Source of the DNA: Gari tellinella
Taxonomy: Eukaryota > Mollusca > Bivalvia > Cardiida > Psammobiidae
Direction: 5' to 3'
Assembly (NCBI GenBank): GCA_922989275.2
Contig: OV277858.1
Location: forward strand, 11,222,001-11,286,000
DNA length: 64,000 nt
This document shows, in pieces, positions 12,227 through 23,999 of the stretch (the first letter of the stretch is position 1; each line of letters begins with the position of its first letter). The notes under the pieces were generated by a model. That model saw only the letters and a program-made list of their open reading frames with translations. It did not search any database and was not told the DNA's origin. The translations under genes were made by a program, and so were the position numbers.

Positions 12227-13229
12227 TATGCAAGACTTGAACAGATAGATAAAAACTGTCGGATGACTAATAACTAGTTAACTTCTCAAATTCAATAATT
12301 CTTTATGTACCGATTACTTCCTTTACTTCATCTTGTTCTCAAACTCTCAAATTGTTTATTCTATGAAACATCACGTATATGACGTAAGTTAGTGCGACGT
12401 ATAGGTAGTTGCGCCACGACGTCGGTCGGTGTTACGCGTTCCCGACATACTCTGGGCCTCTAAATGTTTGCAACATTTACTGCATAAAGGAATTAGAAAA
12501 TGTGCAAGTCCTTCGTTTAATCCAATTGTTACTTTTTACTTATCAATCAATTTTATCACAATATTCAACTCTTTCGCTTAATCTCATCTGTGGCGGTCTT
12601 TTGAAATGAAGTTTAAAGTTTTGGAAGAAAATTAAACTTTCCTGCCACAGAATTTTAATTACAATTGTTTCTAGTTCTATATTTTCAAGTGGGTAGAGTT
12701 TCACTATTGGGCTGTTCATAACACCAGAATCAGTTCGGATTTTTGCAAGAGAGAGATTTTGCAACAGTGCAGAAAGTTTAAAAGGCTTTTATAAATCATA
12801 TCGAGTGAGTGTCGAACATCTCATTGCCATCTCGAGTCTTACAAAGTAGTGAACTACATACATACATTTTAGAACGAACTGTGTCACTATATGCCGGTCT
12901 TATAGATGTGCAAGCTGAAATATACTAGATTAAATTATTACCATACTACTTATCTTTGGTAGTTTAACTCACTAATCGTTTTAGTTACCGATTAAGTAAC
13001 CAGTATATCTTGGAACCTGACCTGCATGGGTACACTTTCACCAAAATTCGTGCGCATGTGATAATTGAGATGCCTTTTAAAGTTTGGTTTACCTTCTTCT
13101 TGTTATGCAATTGTCGTCTGCAAAACGTTGTTGTAACAGTTCTCAATTTTCTGCATTTTTGTAAAGACAAAATCAGCAGAATGCCAAACAGTTTGGCACA
13201 AATGAGCCGCCGCTTCATGCTGGGTTTCT

Positions 13230-13513
13230 ACTTGACCTCGACTTCTACTTCTACTTGATTGCTACTGACCGTACCAAGGCGGGCTCCTATGTTCACTTTG
13301 CTTTATGTTTGTCTTGCGTGTTTTCTATTTAGTGTGTGGATGAAGAAATGATATTGCGTGCGTGTGTGTGTGTGTTATGGTATGACTGTGTGAGTGTGTG
13401 TTCTGCTTGAGAGGTCGGTGTAATGGTATGACTGTGTGTGTGTGTGTAATGCTTGAGAGGTGGGTGTATGGTTCGTGTTACGTTTCCTGCTTGAGTCTTT
13501 TTCGTATTTATTC
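13230..13513 (+). mobile_element. Short terminal fragment of the RT element
   Basis: This is the reverse complement of the last part of the RT retroelement tail, ending in CGTATTTATT. Copy B lacks it and reads GGTTTCGTCTGG across the site, so it inserted after A and B separated. The 5' junction carries an extra ACTTCT-type repeat of about 27 bases. Two TG-rich blocks (about 13359-13450) represent an internal duplication of the microsatellite segment. Confidence 0.75.
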
Positions 13514-13859
13514 GTCTGGATCCAAACTGTTTGCAACAGTTATAACAAATACACCCGCAACAGGCAGTAGGTTTACCCATCGTCACATATAAACTCGGGT
13601 ATTTTACGAATTTAATGTATTCCTGCTTTGCAGAACATAATTCCAGCTGTTATTAGACAATAAGCCGACGAAGAGAAAATAGACGATATATACAACTGAA
13701 ACAGAATGAGGCCCGACTGGTTTGAGACACCCCTTTCAAACTAGTCGCGTACCGTTACATGCTACTCTCGAGTAGGCGGCAAACAATGTTTTTTTCTCCG
13801 ATAAACCTAACAACAAGCAGATGGCAATTTCAATGAGGTGATCGGTTTGGTATATTTAT

Positions 13860-13962
13860 TCGGACAAATGAATTTATTGATCATCGACACGGACGTCCAA
13901 GCAATTCACTGCATTGAAAAATTGCCCAGAGGGAATCTGAATCATTTCGCTGTGGCAAATAT
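13860..13962 (+). other. Exon-like core X in repeat copy A
   Basis: An open stretch encodes IDTDVQAIHCIEKLPRG and then NHFAV. It is followed at 13955 by GCAAATATACAG. A similar core lies about 535 bases downstream (14437-14489), and equivalents occur in B near 43150-43230 and in D near 22900-22975. The recurrence of LPRG...NHF before a donor-like sequence suggests an exon duplicated within the ancestral segment. Function is unknown and decay is evident. Confidence 0.35.
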
Positions 13963-14436
13963 ACAGTTAAACACTTTTAACTCTGGTGTTTGTTTGCATA
14001 CTAGTATACATGCTCACCTGAATTCTACCTTCTCAACTGTTTTCCAGCAATAAAAGATGAGTTACCTCCTTATTTAAAAATGTTTAAAGCACAGTCGATA
14101 TATATCTCTGTTCTATGAAGTTCGATTACTTATGTCATTATGAAATATGAGTAATAAATTGTACCGCGCAGACGGGGTTTGCATCCTTAATCTATGACTA
14201 AACTACAATACTCAGTATGGTAGTAAGCATTACTTGGTACAGCTATTTAAATGTAAAGGTCCTTTAAAGTATGTTCATCATTGATGCGTTCTTAACGTAA
14301 CACACTGTAAACACGGATCCTGTTGGGACCCAATCCGATGTATCCCCCTTTGACATCAAATGACAAGCCGATGTCTATCTGGAGATGGGAATGTAGAGCA
14401 ATATATTTGAATGACCATTGAAATGGACGACAACTT

Positions 14437-14492
14437 CCAATGTTGTACTTGAAACTTTGCCCCGAGGGGCATCGAATCATTTTACCATGGTA
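14437..14492 (+). other. Exon-like core Y with donor-like splice site
   Basis: The frame encodes LETLPRGASNHFTM and then meets ATG|GTAAGTATAC at 14489/14490, a good 5' splice-site consensus. In B and C the GT is GC at this position. The downstream TATACAGTTAA is shared with core X. The upstream frame closes within about 25 codons, so an intact gene is not supported. Confidence 0.35.
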
Positions 14493-15432
14493 AGTATACA
14501 GTTAACTATTTCACAATTGATGTTATAGTTAAAAATAAGCAAATCACAGCTTAGAATTAAAACAAGCAAATACAATAAGTTTAAAGTGTTATAGCATATA
14601 CTAATAGCTCTGTATCGATAACGTTGCTTTTGTTCGTAAATATAGCTAATCTTGAGCTAGTATCCGGTGTAGAAATACTCTATTCTATGGGGACAATAAT
14701 ATATCTATGACACTTCGGCAACAAGCTCAAACGCCATTATCATGCTATTATATATCAAAGGTATGATATTATCGTCCTTAGAGATAAATCTTGTCGCGGC
14801 ACATGAAAACAGGAAATAGTTGCATCTACGTGTTACATACTATTCTAATATTTTATGTTTTAAGCTTAACTTAACATTAGTTAAATTTAACATGTTTGCA
14901 AATACACCCGAATGACTTTGAATTAGTATGTAAAAATACATTGGTTCGTTAAGCACATCAAACACAGACAATGATATAGTTATACAAACAACCTTTAACC
15001 ATGTTTTTTTTCTATTTCGTTGTATCCAGTTTGCCTTTGGCATTGATGTTTAGCATGGTGCACACTATTCGTCTGCATTAGTTTTGATAAGCATTTACAC
15101 AAACGTTGAATTAAAAAGTGTAAACTGCTAAAAATCATTGTTGTCCAATCCGAAAGGAGGTGTCAAAAGGAAATGTTCGATTACAACAAGAATAAGCTTG
15201 ACATTTATAAGCAAAGCGTTTGGCGAGGAATGTTTTTTAACCTGAGTAGTTCTACACTTATTTTCTTAATCAACATTTGTAATTGTATACCGGTATTATG
15301 TCCTGTGTCAACAAAAATTAATTTATTTGTCAAATATATTGAGCAAATATAGACCGATATTGAATATACATGTATAGTGATAATATAGTCATTTAAAGCA
15401 GGACAAGTATTTCAATACTGGACCAAATACAT

Positions 15433-16110
15433 TTATAACACCTCGCTTTGAGTTACAATGTCAAATTCCCATAGACCTACACTAAATATTTTGTCTTTTA
15501 CATCTATCCAAAATATACTGTCACTCTTTATGATATTCTTTTTGTGACGTCACTCTAAAGGACATTACTTATTTCCTCCGTCCAAAAACGTACTGTCAGC
15601 ATTGACATGACTTTCGGTATTGGATACATTGGAACGTTTTAAAGAGTGGTAACTTCTAATCAACATTTGGCATTTTCTGTACAAGTTGCTTCATTGTGTC
15701 CATTCCTTAACGATTTGCCACCATTTCGGAGGAGGATATTTGCCACCTAGACAATGTAAAGACTATGTGTCTTCAATTTACTTATCATAGCGTTCTTCGT
15801 TGTTTCTTGTAATATAATTATAAACTTTTTGACGTCGTAAGATGGCGACGTCATTTCCCGCGTTATGTACATGTCCGCGCTAAATTGGTATTCACAACAC
15901 ATTTTATGAAAAAAACGAATAGAGCGATTCCAAAGACAGGGTTGATAAGCTCGGTGTAATAAAATAAATATGAGATGTCAGTTTGCGTTACATTCAAATT
16001 GTCAACCCTCGAAAACAAGAATGTCACCCTCGGCTACGCCTCGGGGAGACATGCTGTTTCTCGGGTTGACAATTTTAATGTCACGCAAACTGCCATCTAA
16101 TATTTCTATA
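15433..16110. mobile_element. Insertion in copy A containing a long palindrome
   Basis: Copies B (near 44680) and C (near 29975) both run through this point without the ~680 bases, giving two independent empty sites. A 126-bp imperfect palindrome lies at 15973-16098, with arms starting AGATGTCAGTTTGCG and AGATGGCAGTTTGCG and a GC-rich middle, CCCTCGGCTACGCCTCGGGG. The exact ends and target duplication are unclear. It is probably a foldback or miniature DNA element, and no coding sequence is seen. Confidence 0.6.
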
Positions 16111-16864
16111 ATATTAAAATGTGTAGTGACGCTTATAATTTTTCTAGATCATAGGTCCGTATTCTGAAGCATTCTAAGATATTCTTTTCTCTAATTAAAT
16201 CAATATCGCTTAGTTTTAGTCAATTTCCTCTAAATATTTGGTGATTTACCCTCAGAAAATGAAAGCAACTAAGAAGATTCTTAACTGTTAGATATGTTGG
16301 GCCGTGGATTTAAAGAAAAATGCCGGATTGAACAAAGTACATTGGAATATAAGTTTAGTATTATAAAGGAAAGTAGCATGAACAAACTAAACACTCTAAG
16401 TATCATGGAAATAGTTGATAAACTAAGACTAGGCTAAATTATATGATACATTTCAGGATGCATATAATGTGATAGAGCAACCGATAACAACTATACAAAT
16501 ATTCCAACAAGAAGGACCACACATATAAGCGAAAACTGATAGAGGACAACATTAGTATTACTTGATAAGGGAAGCTCACAGATTGGAGATGTGGGTTGTG
16601 CAGCAAACACGATGGTCAAATACCGCCTTTTAAAAACGATATTGGTTATCGCGACTTCGGTAGTTGAGAACTAGATCATTTTAGTAATGTATCAAATTGA
16701 GGAGACGCTCACTTATCGGAAGAAAAAGAAGTAGATGCAAAGTTCACAGGAGTAATACCCCTTATGTATGATGCTTTTGAGGAAGTTGCTGTGACATATT
16801 GTGGACATTGATTTGTGGTAATTGTCACAGCAGTTACACATCCTCGACACTGTTAAGAACGTAA

Positions 16865-17565
16865 CACTCGGTTACATAGGCGGTCGGGCTTAAATCGGTA
16901 CCCAATCGGTTCAATTATTTGCTGTTTTGATCGGTTGTCATTAGTGATTTAATTTCAGGCTTTCTATGTGACCGGGTATCGGTGATGAATATTTGTTCAT
17001 CGGTCAAACGCCACCCCGCCTCCGATTGGCCACCGTTTGGCACCCGATTGACACCCGATTGGCGACTCATGAAATCCAATGGGCCGCCGATTAAAAGCGC
17101 TCAACAACCTATCAATAATAGATGAATACCTATAAAACACCGATGAAATGCTGGCGGCAACCGATGACCACCGATTGACCACCTATTGAACTGCCATTAA
17201 CAACCGACGAAAACCGACGAGATCCCACGTTTTAATTCTCATCTTTTTTCATCGGTGGTAAGTATTAGTTCATCAGTGCTTTATCGGTGATTTATCGGTG
17301 ACTCGTCGGTGATATCGGTAGGAGACAGGTTGTCAATCGGTTATTTGTAAAATATTTTCACCGATCGAGAATTTTAAACACGTTTAAAATTCCCCATCGG
17401 TGATTTTTCCCCGACGAAACTCATCTTTACCTAATAGCTATTGATAGGTGGAAAACAGGTGGTAAATAGGTGATGTCGGTTGTAAATAGCTTTTCATCGG
17501 TCCACTCCCTAGTTTGGCGAAAAGAAACAACCGATCTATGACCGTTGGCTCTGTGTGACCGGGTG
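16865..17565. mobile_element. PIF/Harbinger-like miniature element rich in ATCGGT
   Basis: The ends CACTCGGTTACATAG and, reversed, CACCCGGTCACACAG form imperfect inverted repeats. TAA flanks both sides (16862-16864 and 17566-17568). Copy B reads AACGTAAAGAGG at about 45328 without it. A 3-bp TAA duplication fits the PIF/Harbinger TWA preference. The interior holds about twelve ATCGGT and about five ACCGAT hexamers plus near variants. No transposase is present. Confidence 0.7.
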
Positions 17566-18094
17566 TAAAGAGGACATGACTGAAGAACAGCAATAAGATA
17601 CGGAGCGTGTTAAAAACAACACTTAAGCCATCTTTTAAAACTCAAACACAATACAAACAAGAAGAGCAGCAAAACAGACTGACGCCTAAGCAACCACACG
17701 AAAATCAGCCATAAGTTAGTATTGAAATGTTTCACGTGAAGTTTCTAAAAACACTTAAACTGCATCAAAGCAAACATTATTGTTGTCATGAAGTTTCATA
17801 TTTGTCAGTTCCGAGATTACTTACAAACTGTAGAAAAGTGCTATTGAATAATATTTTAATGACTTTACGCTGCATTTCAGCAGTTGCAGTTTTACTCAAT
17901 CGATTGAGAATAGGATTTATTTTAATAGTATTCATTCTGATGAGTGGGATTACACTTTTGAGACATTGTTGTTGTTGTTATTTTTGTTAATATTTATAAA
18001 AGTTTCATACAGCAATGGCATATTTTCCAATGTGTTTTGATAACATAGCAATAAGTAACCTTTCAAATATTTTTAAATGGCATGTACGTTTAAT

Positions 18095-18705
18095 GTCAAA
18101 CTGCCCAAATCCCTGAAATGGATGTCCTGTGTTCCAGTTGATTACTTCGATAAGCGTTTTTTTTTAAATTTCACATTTTTGTATATGTTTGTTTCATTGG
18201 GTTTGCTCGTCATGTAACTGAGTACAAATGATGACGTGAGACTTGAAAACATGTATTCTCTTTGTAATCCAGTTGTCGTTGCTGTCATTGACAATAATTA
18301 CGCCATTCATCAATAAACAAAACGACATAACTGTTGAAAATAATTGTTCGGCTTAGTCACTTATGATGAAATGTGACATGCCTGCCTTTTTTTATATTAA
18401 TTCGTGCTTTTATCGAAATCTGCATGCCTATTTTGTACTTAATCGACCACATCTGGTCTATTACGAATGAATTTGATTCAGACGAACTGAACAGTTTTAT
18501 TTTTGACAATCTGTATACATGATATATTAGTCATACATAGATGATCTTGTATGGGTGTTCATTATTTATCATTTTTAATAAACGAATTGACTAAAATAAT
18601 ATGACGCGAGCCTTGGCGGAGTCAAATAGTGGGCAGGAATATGAGATTCTATATATCACATAACAAGTTAAAGCACATTTTTAAATTGATTGAAACCGTA
18701 CTTTG
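18095..18705. other. No gene seen
   Basis: This follows the end of copy A, where A and B part company exactly at a TTAA. I see AT-rich sequence without a supported frame or recognised repeat. Confidence 0.4.
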
Positions 18706-18830
18706 TAGACCCTGCGTTATTTCGTTTTCCGCCAAAACGTTACGTTGTTTACATTAACGTTGTCGTAAATGACGTCATTTGGCGTCCTGTTACATACAGC
18801 GTTTTTGCACGAACAGGTTGTGCCCAAAAT
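18706..18830 (+). repeat. Dispersed repeat shared with 47410-47500
   Basis: The segment around TTCCGCCAAAACGTTACG, followed by TTTACATTAACG, matches 47414-47495 and its tandem twin near 50517-50600. Divergence is moderate and the ends were not resolved. Confidence 0.5.
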
Positions 18831-19639
18831 ACGATATTCTACCAGTTGATTACGATATTTACATAAGGCTTTATGTCACTCCCAGACCGCAAGTTATGTG
18901 ATAAAAATTATAGGTCCTCTTGTATTTTTTACAGCACTAGTTAGCAATGGCACTGTATGTGAAGGTTTATATATATTAAAAAGAAAATGCAAAGGTCCGA
19001 CAATAGTCGGTCCGGTACAAGTTTAAGCCTACACTAATATCTATATTCAATTAGCGCTAAAAGCTACACACTATTGGCTGGACCAGTATCCCTTACGTAA
19101 ACATAAACGATGTAATAAAAAATCATCTTACAATGCTTAAAACAATACCAGAAAATAACAATTTTAGTTTACAGGGTAATATACAACCAAATTAGAGGCA
19201 CAGTCATGGGTGCAAATGTAATCCAACTTACGCTACCTTGTATTAGGTTACCTAGTAAAAACATTAATCAACAAGTATAAAAAATGTACGAATTTCCACA
19301 AACAAACTACATTAAAGATAACTGGGAACGATTCCTACATGACTTTTAAATAATTTGCTCCAATTTTAATCGAGTAAGATTATTTCACAAATCCTAAGAT
19401 CCACAGATCTACAATTTACCTTACAATATACACGAACAACTATCAGGATTTTCAAGATGGAACCCAACTTTATGAATTTTCTGCTGTAATAATTAATTGT
19501 TCTGCGGCATTGTTATAACTGAAAGCACAATTTCATTTAAGCAAAACGAACATATAGTTTATCATCTCAGTAGTTTTGAAACTACCATTTCAGTAACAGA
19601 ACGTACAAAACGGCATAAAGGTTTCATTTGTATAGAAAA

Positions 19640-19855
19640 GCATCTACACAAGTAAGTGTATCCCCATTCAGTTTATCCACCTATTTATCAGCAAGAGCTG
19701 TCAGATCAGAATGAGAATTAAACCTCTCTACGTGGCTGTTCCATACAAACATTGATATACAGAGATACAATACAACGATGTAGAGACATGGGTGTATAAT
19801 TGTCGACTGCTTTAGGTTTGTAGTTTGTATCAGTTTTCACATAAATATACTTAGT
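19640..19855 (+). repeat. Dispersed repeat, inverted partner at 52310-52500
   Basis: The reverse complement of 52310-52500 aligns here through CTATTTATCAGCAAGA and GACTGCTTTAGGTTTGTAG. No coding content is evident. Confidence 0.5.
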
Positions 19856-19876
19856 ATATACTTAGTAAAACTAATA

Positions 19877-20400
19877 ATGTCCCTGCCTACCTCGGAACTG
19901 TCAGAACGAAATACATTTAACAGTTTAATACAGAATAATAAACGACAAACGGAAATCCAGATGAGTCTGAAAATAGACAAACTATCGGAACGTCACGTAA
20001 AACTGAAGATTAAATGCAACCGCAACAGCAAGACGACGGTTCGATTGATTCGTCAATACAAAGTACAAAAAACGGGCGCTCCAGGCTAAGATGTGAATAA
20101 TAATTAATGTGAATTAGAAAAGGAGAAGGTGACATTACGATATCCTGTATTGAATTACCAGGGTTTAGTTACAAACTATCAAATAAACTTAAAAGTGCTG
20201 GATTTCAATACATTTTAACAATAATGACTTTATTTTACTTACTGAAACGTCAACAGAAAAATTATCCGACATAAGTGTAAGCGATTTTGAGGAATATCTA
20301 TTAATAAAAGCAGGGTGCCTAAATTATGGAACTTTAAATGAAACATTATACTCGACATGTTGTACCTAAAGTGTAGAACCATTCTTACCGATCCCTCAAT
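19877..20400 (+). pseudogene. LINE fragment with endonuclease remnant
   Basis: After a 69-codon open frame of uncertain origin (19877-20089), a second frame gives GFSYKLSNKLKSAGF. After a frameshift near 20220 it gives DFILLTETSTEKLSD. The ILLTET box is the conserved Glu-containing motif of the APE-type endonuclease at the start of LINE ORF2. Only this N-terminal part is recognisable and no reverse transcriptase follows. The upstream frame may be the end of an ORF1 or the ORF2 leader. Confidence 0.55.
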
Positions 20401-20522
20401 GTGACATTTACTTTTCTAAGATTTGTATAACGTTTTAATTTACCCCAGCCACACAATTTAACATCGGGAAGTAGAAGTATTGCAATTGTGACTATACATT
20501 TTTAAATAAGCCCCTTTAAATT

Positions 20523-20885
20523 ATGATGATACATACACATTACCAGTTGACAGTGCGATACAGAGTAATGTATTTGGCTCGAGACGTTTTTGGCGGAAAT
20601 AGCCGATCTGACGAGCGCCTTGAGCTAAATGCAACACTCTGTAGCACACTGCCAACTAGTGATGTGTTTATTATTTGCCAGAAACAACTAAATAGTTGTT
20701 TAAATTATTTTATTTCCAATATTTATTAGTTATTTGAAACAGAAGATTTTTTGTATTCCACAAAGAATAACGCGGCACTTGCACATGAACGTAAATGACG
20801 TCGTGTTATACCAAAAGCGACGTCAGAGTAAAATTCAAAGTGGCTGATACAAGGTGGCTGATACAGACTCTTGTATTATACTCTG
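20523..20885 (+). repeat. Dispersed repeat, inverted partner at 57845-58040
   Basis: Segments such as GTTTTTGGCGGAAATAGCCG, AACGCGGCACTTGCACATG and GTGGCTGATACAAGGTGGCT recur in reverse complement at 57845-58040. The region here is longer by roughly 150 bases (about 20640-20760). The short open frame at 20523-20729 lies in repeat sequence and is not regarded as a gene. Confidence 0.6.
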
Positions 20886-22348
20886 CAGATACACGCGGAA
20901 ACGCTCGATATCATACGAAGGCATATAATAAAGTTTGATATAGATTACTGATATACTTATTTACTGAAAAATGTAATGGAATGTTGCATGTGTTCTATAT
21001 CCGGGGCAAACATTTAGGGTTTAAATTACTTGTATTTGACACCTAAGTTACATTTTGAAAAAGGTCAGACAGGTTTGACGTCAAACACTTGTTAAAATTG
21101 CCCTTTGAAACTTACCCCTTCTAAATGTTTGCAATTGAAACAGAATAAATACTGCATCAAGATTCACGCACTATACAATGCCAACATATTGTTAGGATCT
21201 CATTCTCAGTTCTATGCAATAAGACACTTCATAAGCTTTAAAAAAAATGAGCTTATAAATGTTAATATCAGCTATATTTAAGCATATTTTAGTCCGTATA
21301 AGTTGCATTTCAAATGCTTACTTCATGTGTCCCTATACTATACATGTACAGTTTCTTAAAAAAGCACACCAAACAACACATTACTTATTAGTATCCAAAA
21401 TTAACACACTTATCACGCTCTATTACAATAAATTATAAGCAGAGTTCAAGATAAGGGGAGAATTCAAAAACTAAAGTATTAAAAGGGAGGAAAGAAGATC
21501 TTTATTTCTTTAATTATCACTCTATGGTGTTACCACTTATTAGAATCAAGAGTAGTAACACCGTGGAATTTGGGACTGAAACGAGTGAGAAAATGTAAGA
21601 TTTGTTCATTATGCTGTATATTACCTTAAAGTCCAGTTAATATGTTGACAACAAAAGTCCAACCTTAAACAAACTGCAACATAAATTAAATAAGTGATTT
21701 GCAATCTCTATGTGTTGTGATATAACACAAACAAGTCTAGTAGAATCTGAGAAGCAAAAGTACATTTTTTCAATACTTCTAAACCACCCTGCGTTAGGAT
21801 TTGCCCCCTTCTTTTCGATGCAAATAGTAGTATAGACTTGTCCAACGTGCATTTAATGATAAAACTACGTTGTTTTACAACTGTTCTGTTAATATATTTT
21901 ATACAAAATGATTGTATCAAAAATAATAAGCGTTCTGCTATATTTTTTCAATATAATCATAGTTTCAATTAAAATAAATGTGTATTTGCTACCAACATTT
22001 TCATAAAGTTGTTAAATGCCCTGTAGACTGTAAATACACTTATGTAATATCTAACAAACTCCTTGTCAGAGTCTAAAGTGTCTGCAAAGAAATGATAACT
22101 CTGTTATTGGCATGACATTTGCTCAAGATAGCTTATATGACTCACAAACTCTGATTATATATCTGAATCATGATGTTCGCCAACTGAATATTTCACACGT
22201 TAGAAGGCTATTCAAGTTCAATACTTAAATTGGCTAAATAAAGACTGTAAATTTCCAAACTGCTTATAAAATTGACATGTGATCTATTCATCATATGCTT
22301 CATGTACATATATGATATTCTGGTAAATTCTCAATGCTTTTTCTTCAG
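20886..22348. other. No gene seen
   Basis: I find only AT-rich sequence with short, unsupported frames. A weak copy of a repeat also seen at 59290-59380 and 60150-60220 is near 21515-21565 (TGGTGTTACCACTTATTAGA). Confidence 0.35.
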
Positions 22349-22511
22349 AGACTATCCTATGATAGGAATGTGCAACACAAAACAGACTTTTAGTAATGAA
22401 TTTCCTTGTAATGATACTCCCTTACGCACACCGCAAGTTTCAATCCAAAGTCACAACCTGAAGGCTGACCGACCAGGACGTGCTGAAAAAATGTTGAGAT
22501 GTTTGTATTGA
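22349..22511 (+). other. Possible terminal exon, unknown function
   Basis: A pyrimidine-rich tract ending CTTTTTCTTCAG (to 22346) resembles a 3' splice acceptor. The following frame stays open for about 53 codons to a TGA at 22509-22511 and includes IGMCNTKQTFSNEFPCND and LKADRPGRAEKM. A second coding-like run, MRCYKAEKKRGSRNKC, lies in another frame at about 22675-22725. No family was recognised. It may be a decayed exon or chance. Confidence 0.25.
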
Positions 22512-22859
22512 AATCCCAATGGTCTATCAGGCATCTGCTGAAGAGAATTGTTGGCGTCAACTTAAATAATGTCTTCTGAATAGAAATTAAAGTGGTTATT
22601 GTCAAACAAAGTTGTGCATATGGGGGCATGTACTTCGTGGTTAAATGAAGAAGTAAACAATGTAATACAAAGAAAGATGAGATGCTACAAGGCAGAGAAG
22701 AAGAGAGGCAGCAGAAACAAGTGTACATATGCCAGAAGTGTTGCTAAACATGTTCTCATCTGATCCAAGCAAGCTGCCACTATGCGACTTTCAGTCTCAG
22801 TCAAACTTACCCTAAATGTAGTGATATCTCCACGGTAGAACATGTATACTAGTATTCAC

Positions 22860-23610
22860 ACAAACATCACATGTTTAACTGTATATTTAACACAGCGAAA
22901 TGATGCAGTTTCCTTCTGGGTAATTTTCCAAGAGCAATGTATTGCTTGGACGTCCGTGTCGATGATCAATAAATAAAATTGCCCGAATAAATATACCGAG
23001 CTCATTACCTCATTGAAATTGCCATCTGCTTGTTGTTAGGTTTATCAGAGAAATAGACATATTGCGAGTAGAAAGTAACGGTACGCGACTAGTTTGAAAA
23101 TTAAGTCTCAAACCATTCGGGCCTAATTATGTATCAGTTAGAAGTATCGTCTATTTTCTTTTCGTGTGCTTATTTTCTAACAACAGCTGACATTATTTTC
23201 TGCAATACTGATACATTAGGTTTGTAAAAAACCGAGTTTATATTGGACGATGGGTTCATCTACTGCCTGTGGCGGGTTTATTTGTTATAACTGTTGCAAA
23301 AAATTTAGATCCAGACGAAACCCATATGACGCGGTGGCTCATCTTGTGCCAAACCGTTTGACATTCTGCTGATATTGTATGTACAAAAATGCAGAACATT
23401 GTGAATAGTTACAGACGTCAACGTTTTGCTGACGATAATTACATACCAAGTAGAAGGTAAACAAAGCTTTGCAAGGCAACTCAATATTCGCATGGCCACG
23501 ACGTTTGGTTAAAAGGTATTCATGCAGATCAGGTTTCAAGATGTACGGCTTAGGTTACTACATCGGTAACAAAAACTGTTTTTCAATGTTATCATAGTTT
23601 TCCCCTAGCA
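22860..23610 (-). repeat. Large dispersed repeat, copy D (reversed)
   Basis: The reverse complement matches copy A from about 12970 to 13960, including ATCATCGACACGGACGTCCA. It lacks the RT-element insertion found at 13230 in A, giving a further empty site. Substitutions and indels are more frequent than between A and B. Confidence 0.65.
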
Positions 23611-23999
23611 TACTAACAGTAGTTTCGAGGGAAAACATCAAATGAATCCATGATCCGCTCTTGTTATACAGGTATAAATTTAATACCTCATTATACGGTT
23701 ATAGAGGACCCCCATATTTAGTTCACCACATGTTGTCCGAGAATCGCACTCAGCTGCAGTGAAAAGTATCTTGTATGACGGTTTAGATCCGGACAAACTC
23801 CCTGGTTGCGCTGAATATCATAAAATCGTTTATCAATAAAGAACTGATTTTAAATGACATTTACATTTGAAAATGCTGTCAAATGTGATGTCCACTACTA
23901 TTCATCGAATAGCCTCTAAGTTCGGTTTTGTCTATGTTAAAAATTTGACCGATTTACTAACATCTGAACATCATTGTTATGTGGTCTTTTACGCATATG

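Larger units (their letters stand above)
10990..18094 (+). repeat. Large dispersed repeat, copy A (with four insertions)
   Basis: Copy A is collinear with copy B (41676-45857). Removing the insertions at 11094-12226, 13230-13513, ~15433-16110 and 16865-17565 leaves about 4.3 kb, close to the length of B. Parts recur reversed in C (29880-31901), D (22860-23610) and E (1039-4395). I recognised no transposase, helicase or terminal repeat, so its nature is open: an unclassified element or a decayed segmental duplication. Open frames conserved between A and B show amino-acid changes and indels in the pattern of neutral drift. Confidence 0.75.

Noticed and set aside
13010..13258. Overlapping open frames on both strands conserved between copies A and B
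   Set aside because: Copy D breaks both frames with indels, so conservation reflects recent common ancestry of the segments and not coding constraint.
15970..16167. 65-codon frame over the palindrome
   Set aside because: It follows inverted-repeat sequence of a mobile insertion absent from paralogous copies.
19877..20089. Stand-alone small gene
   Set aside because: It directly precedes a LINE endonuclease relic and is better explained as part of that element.
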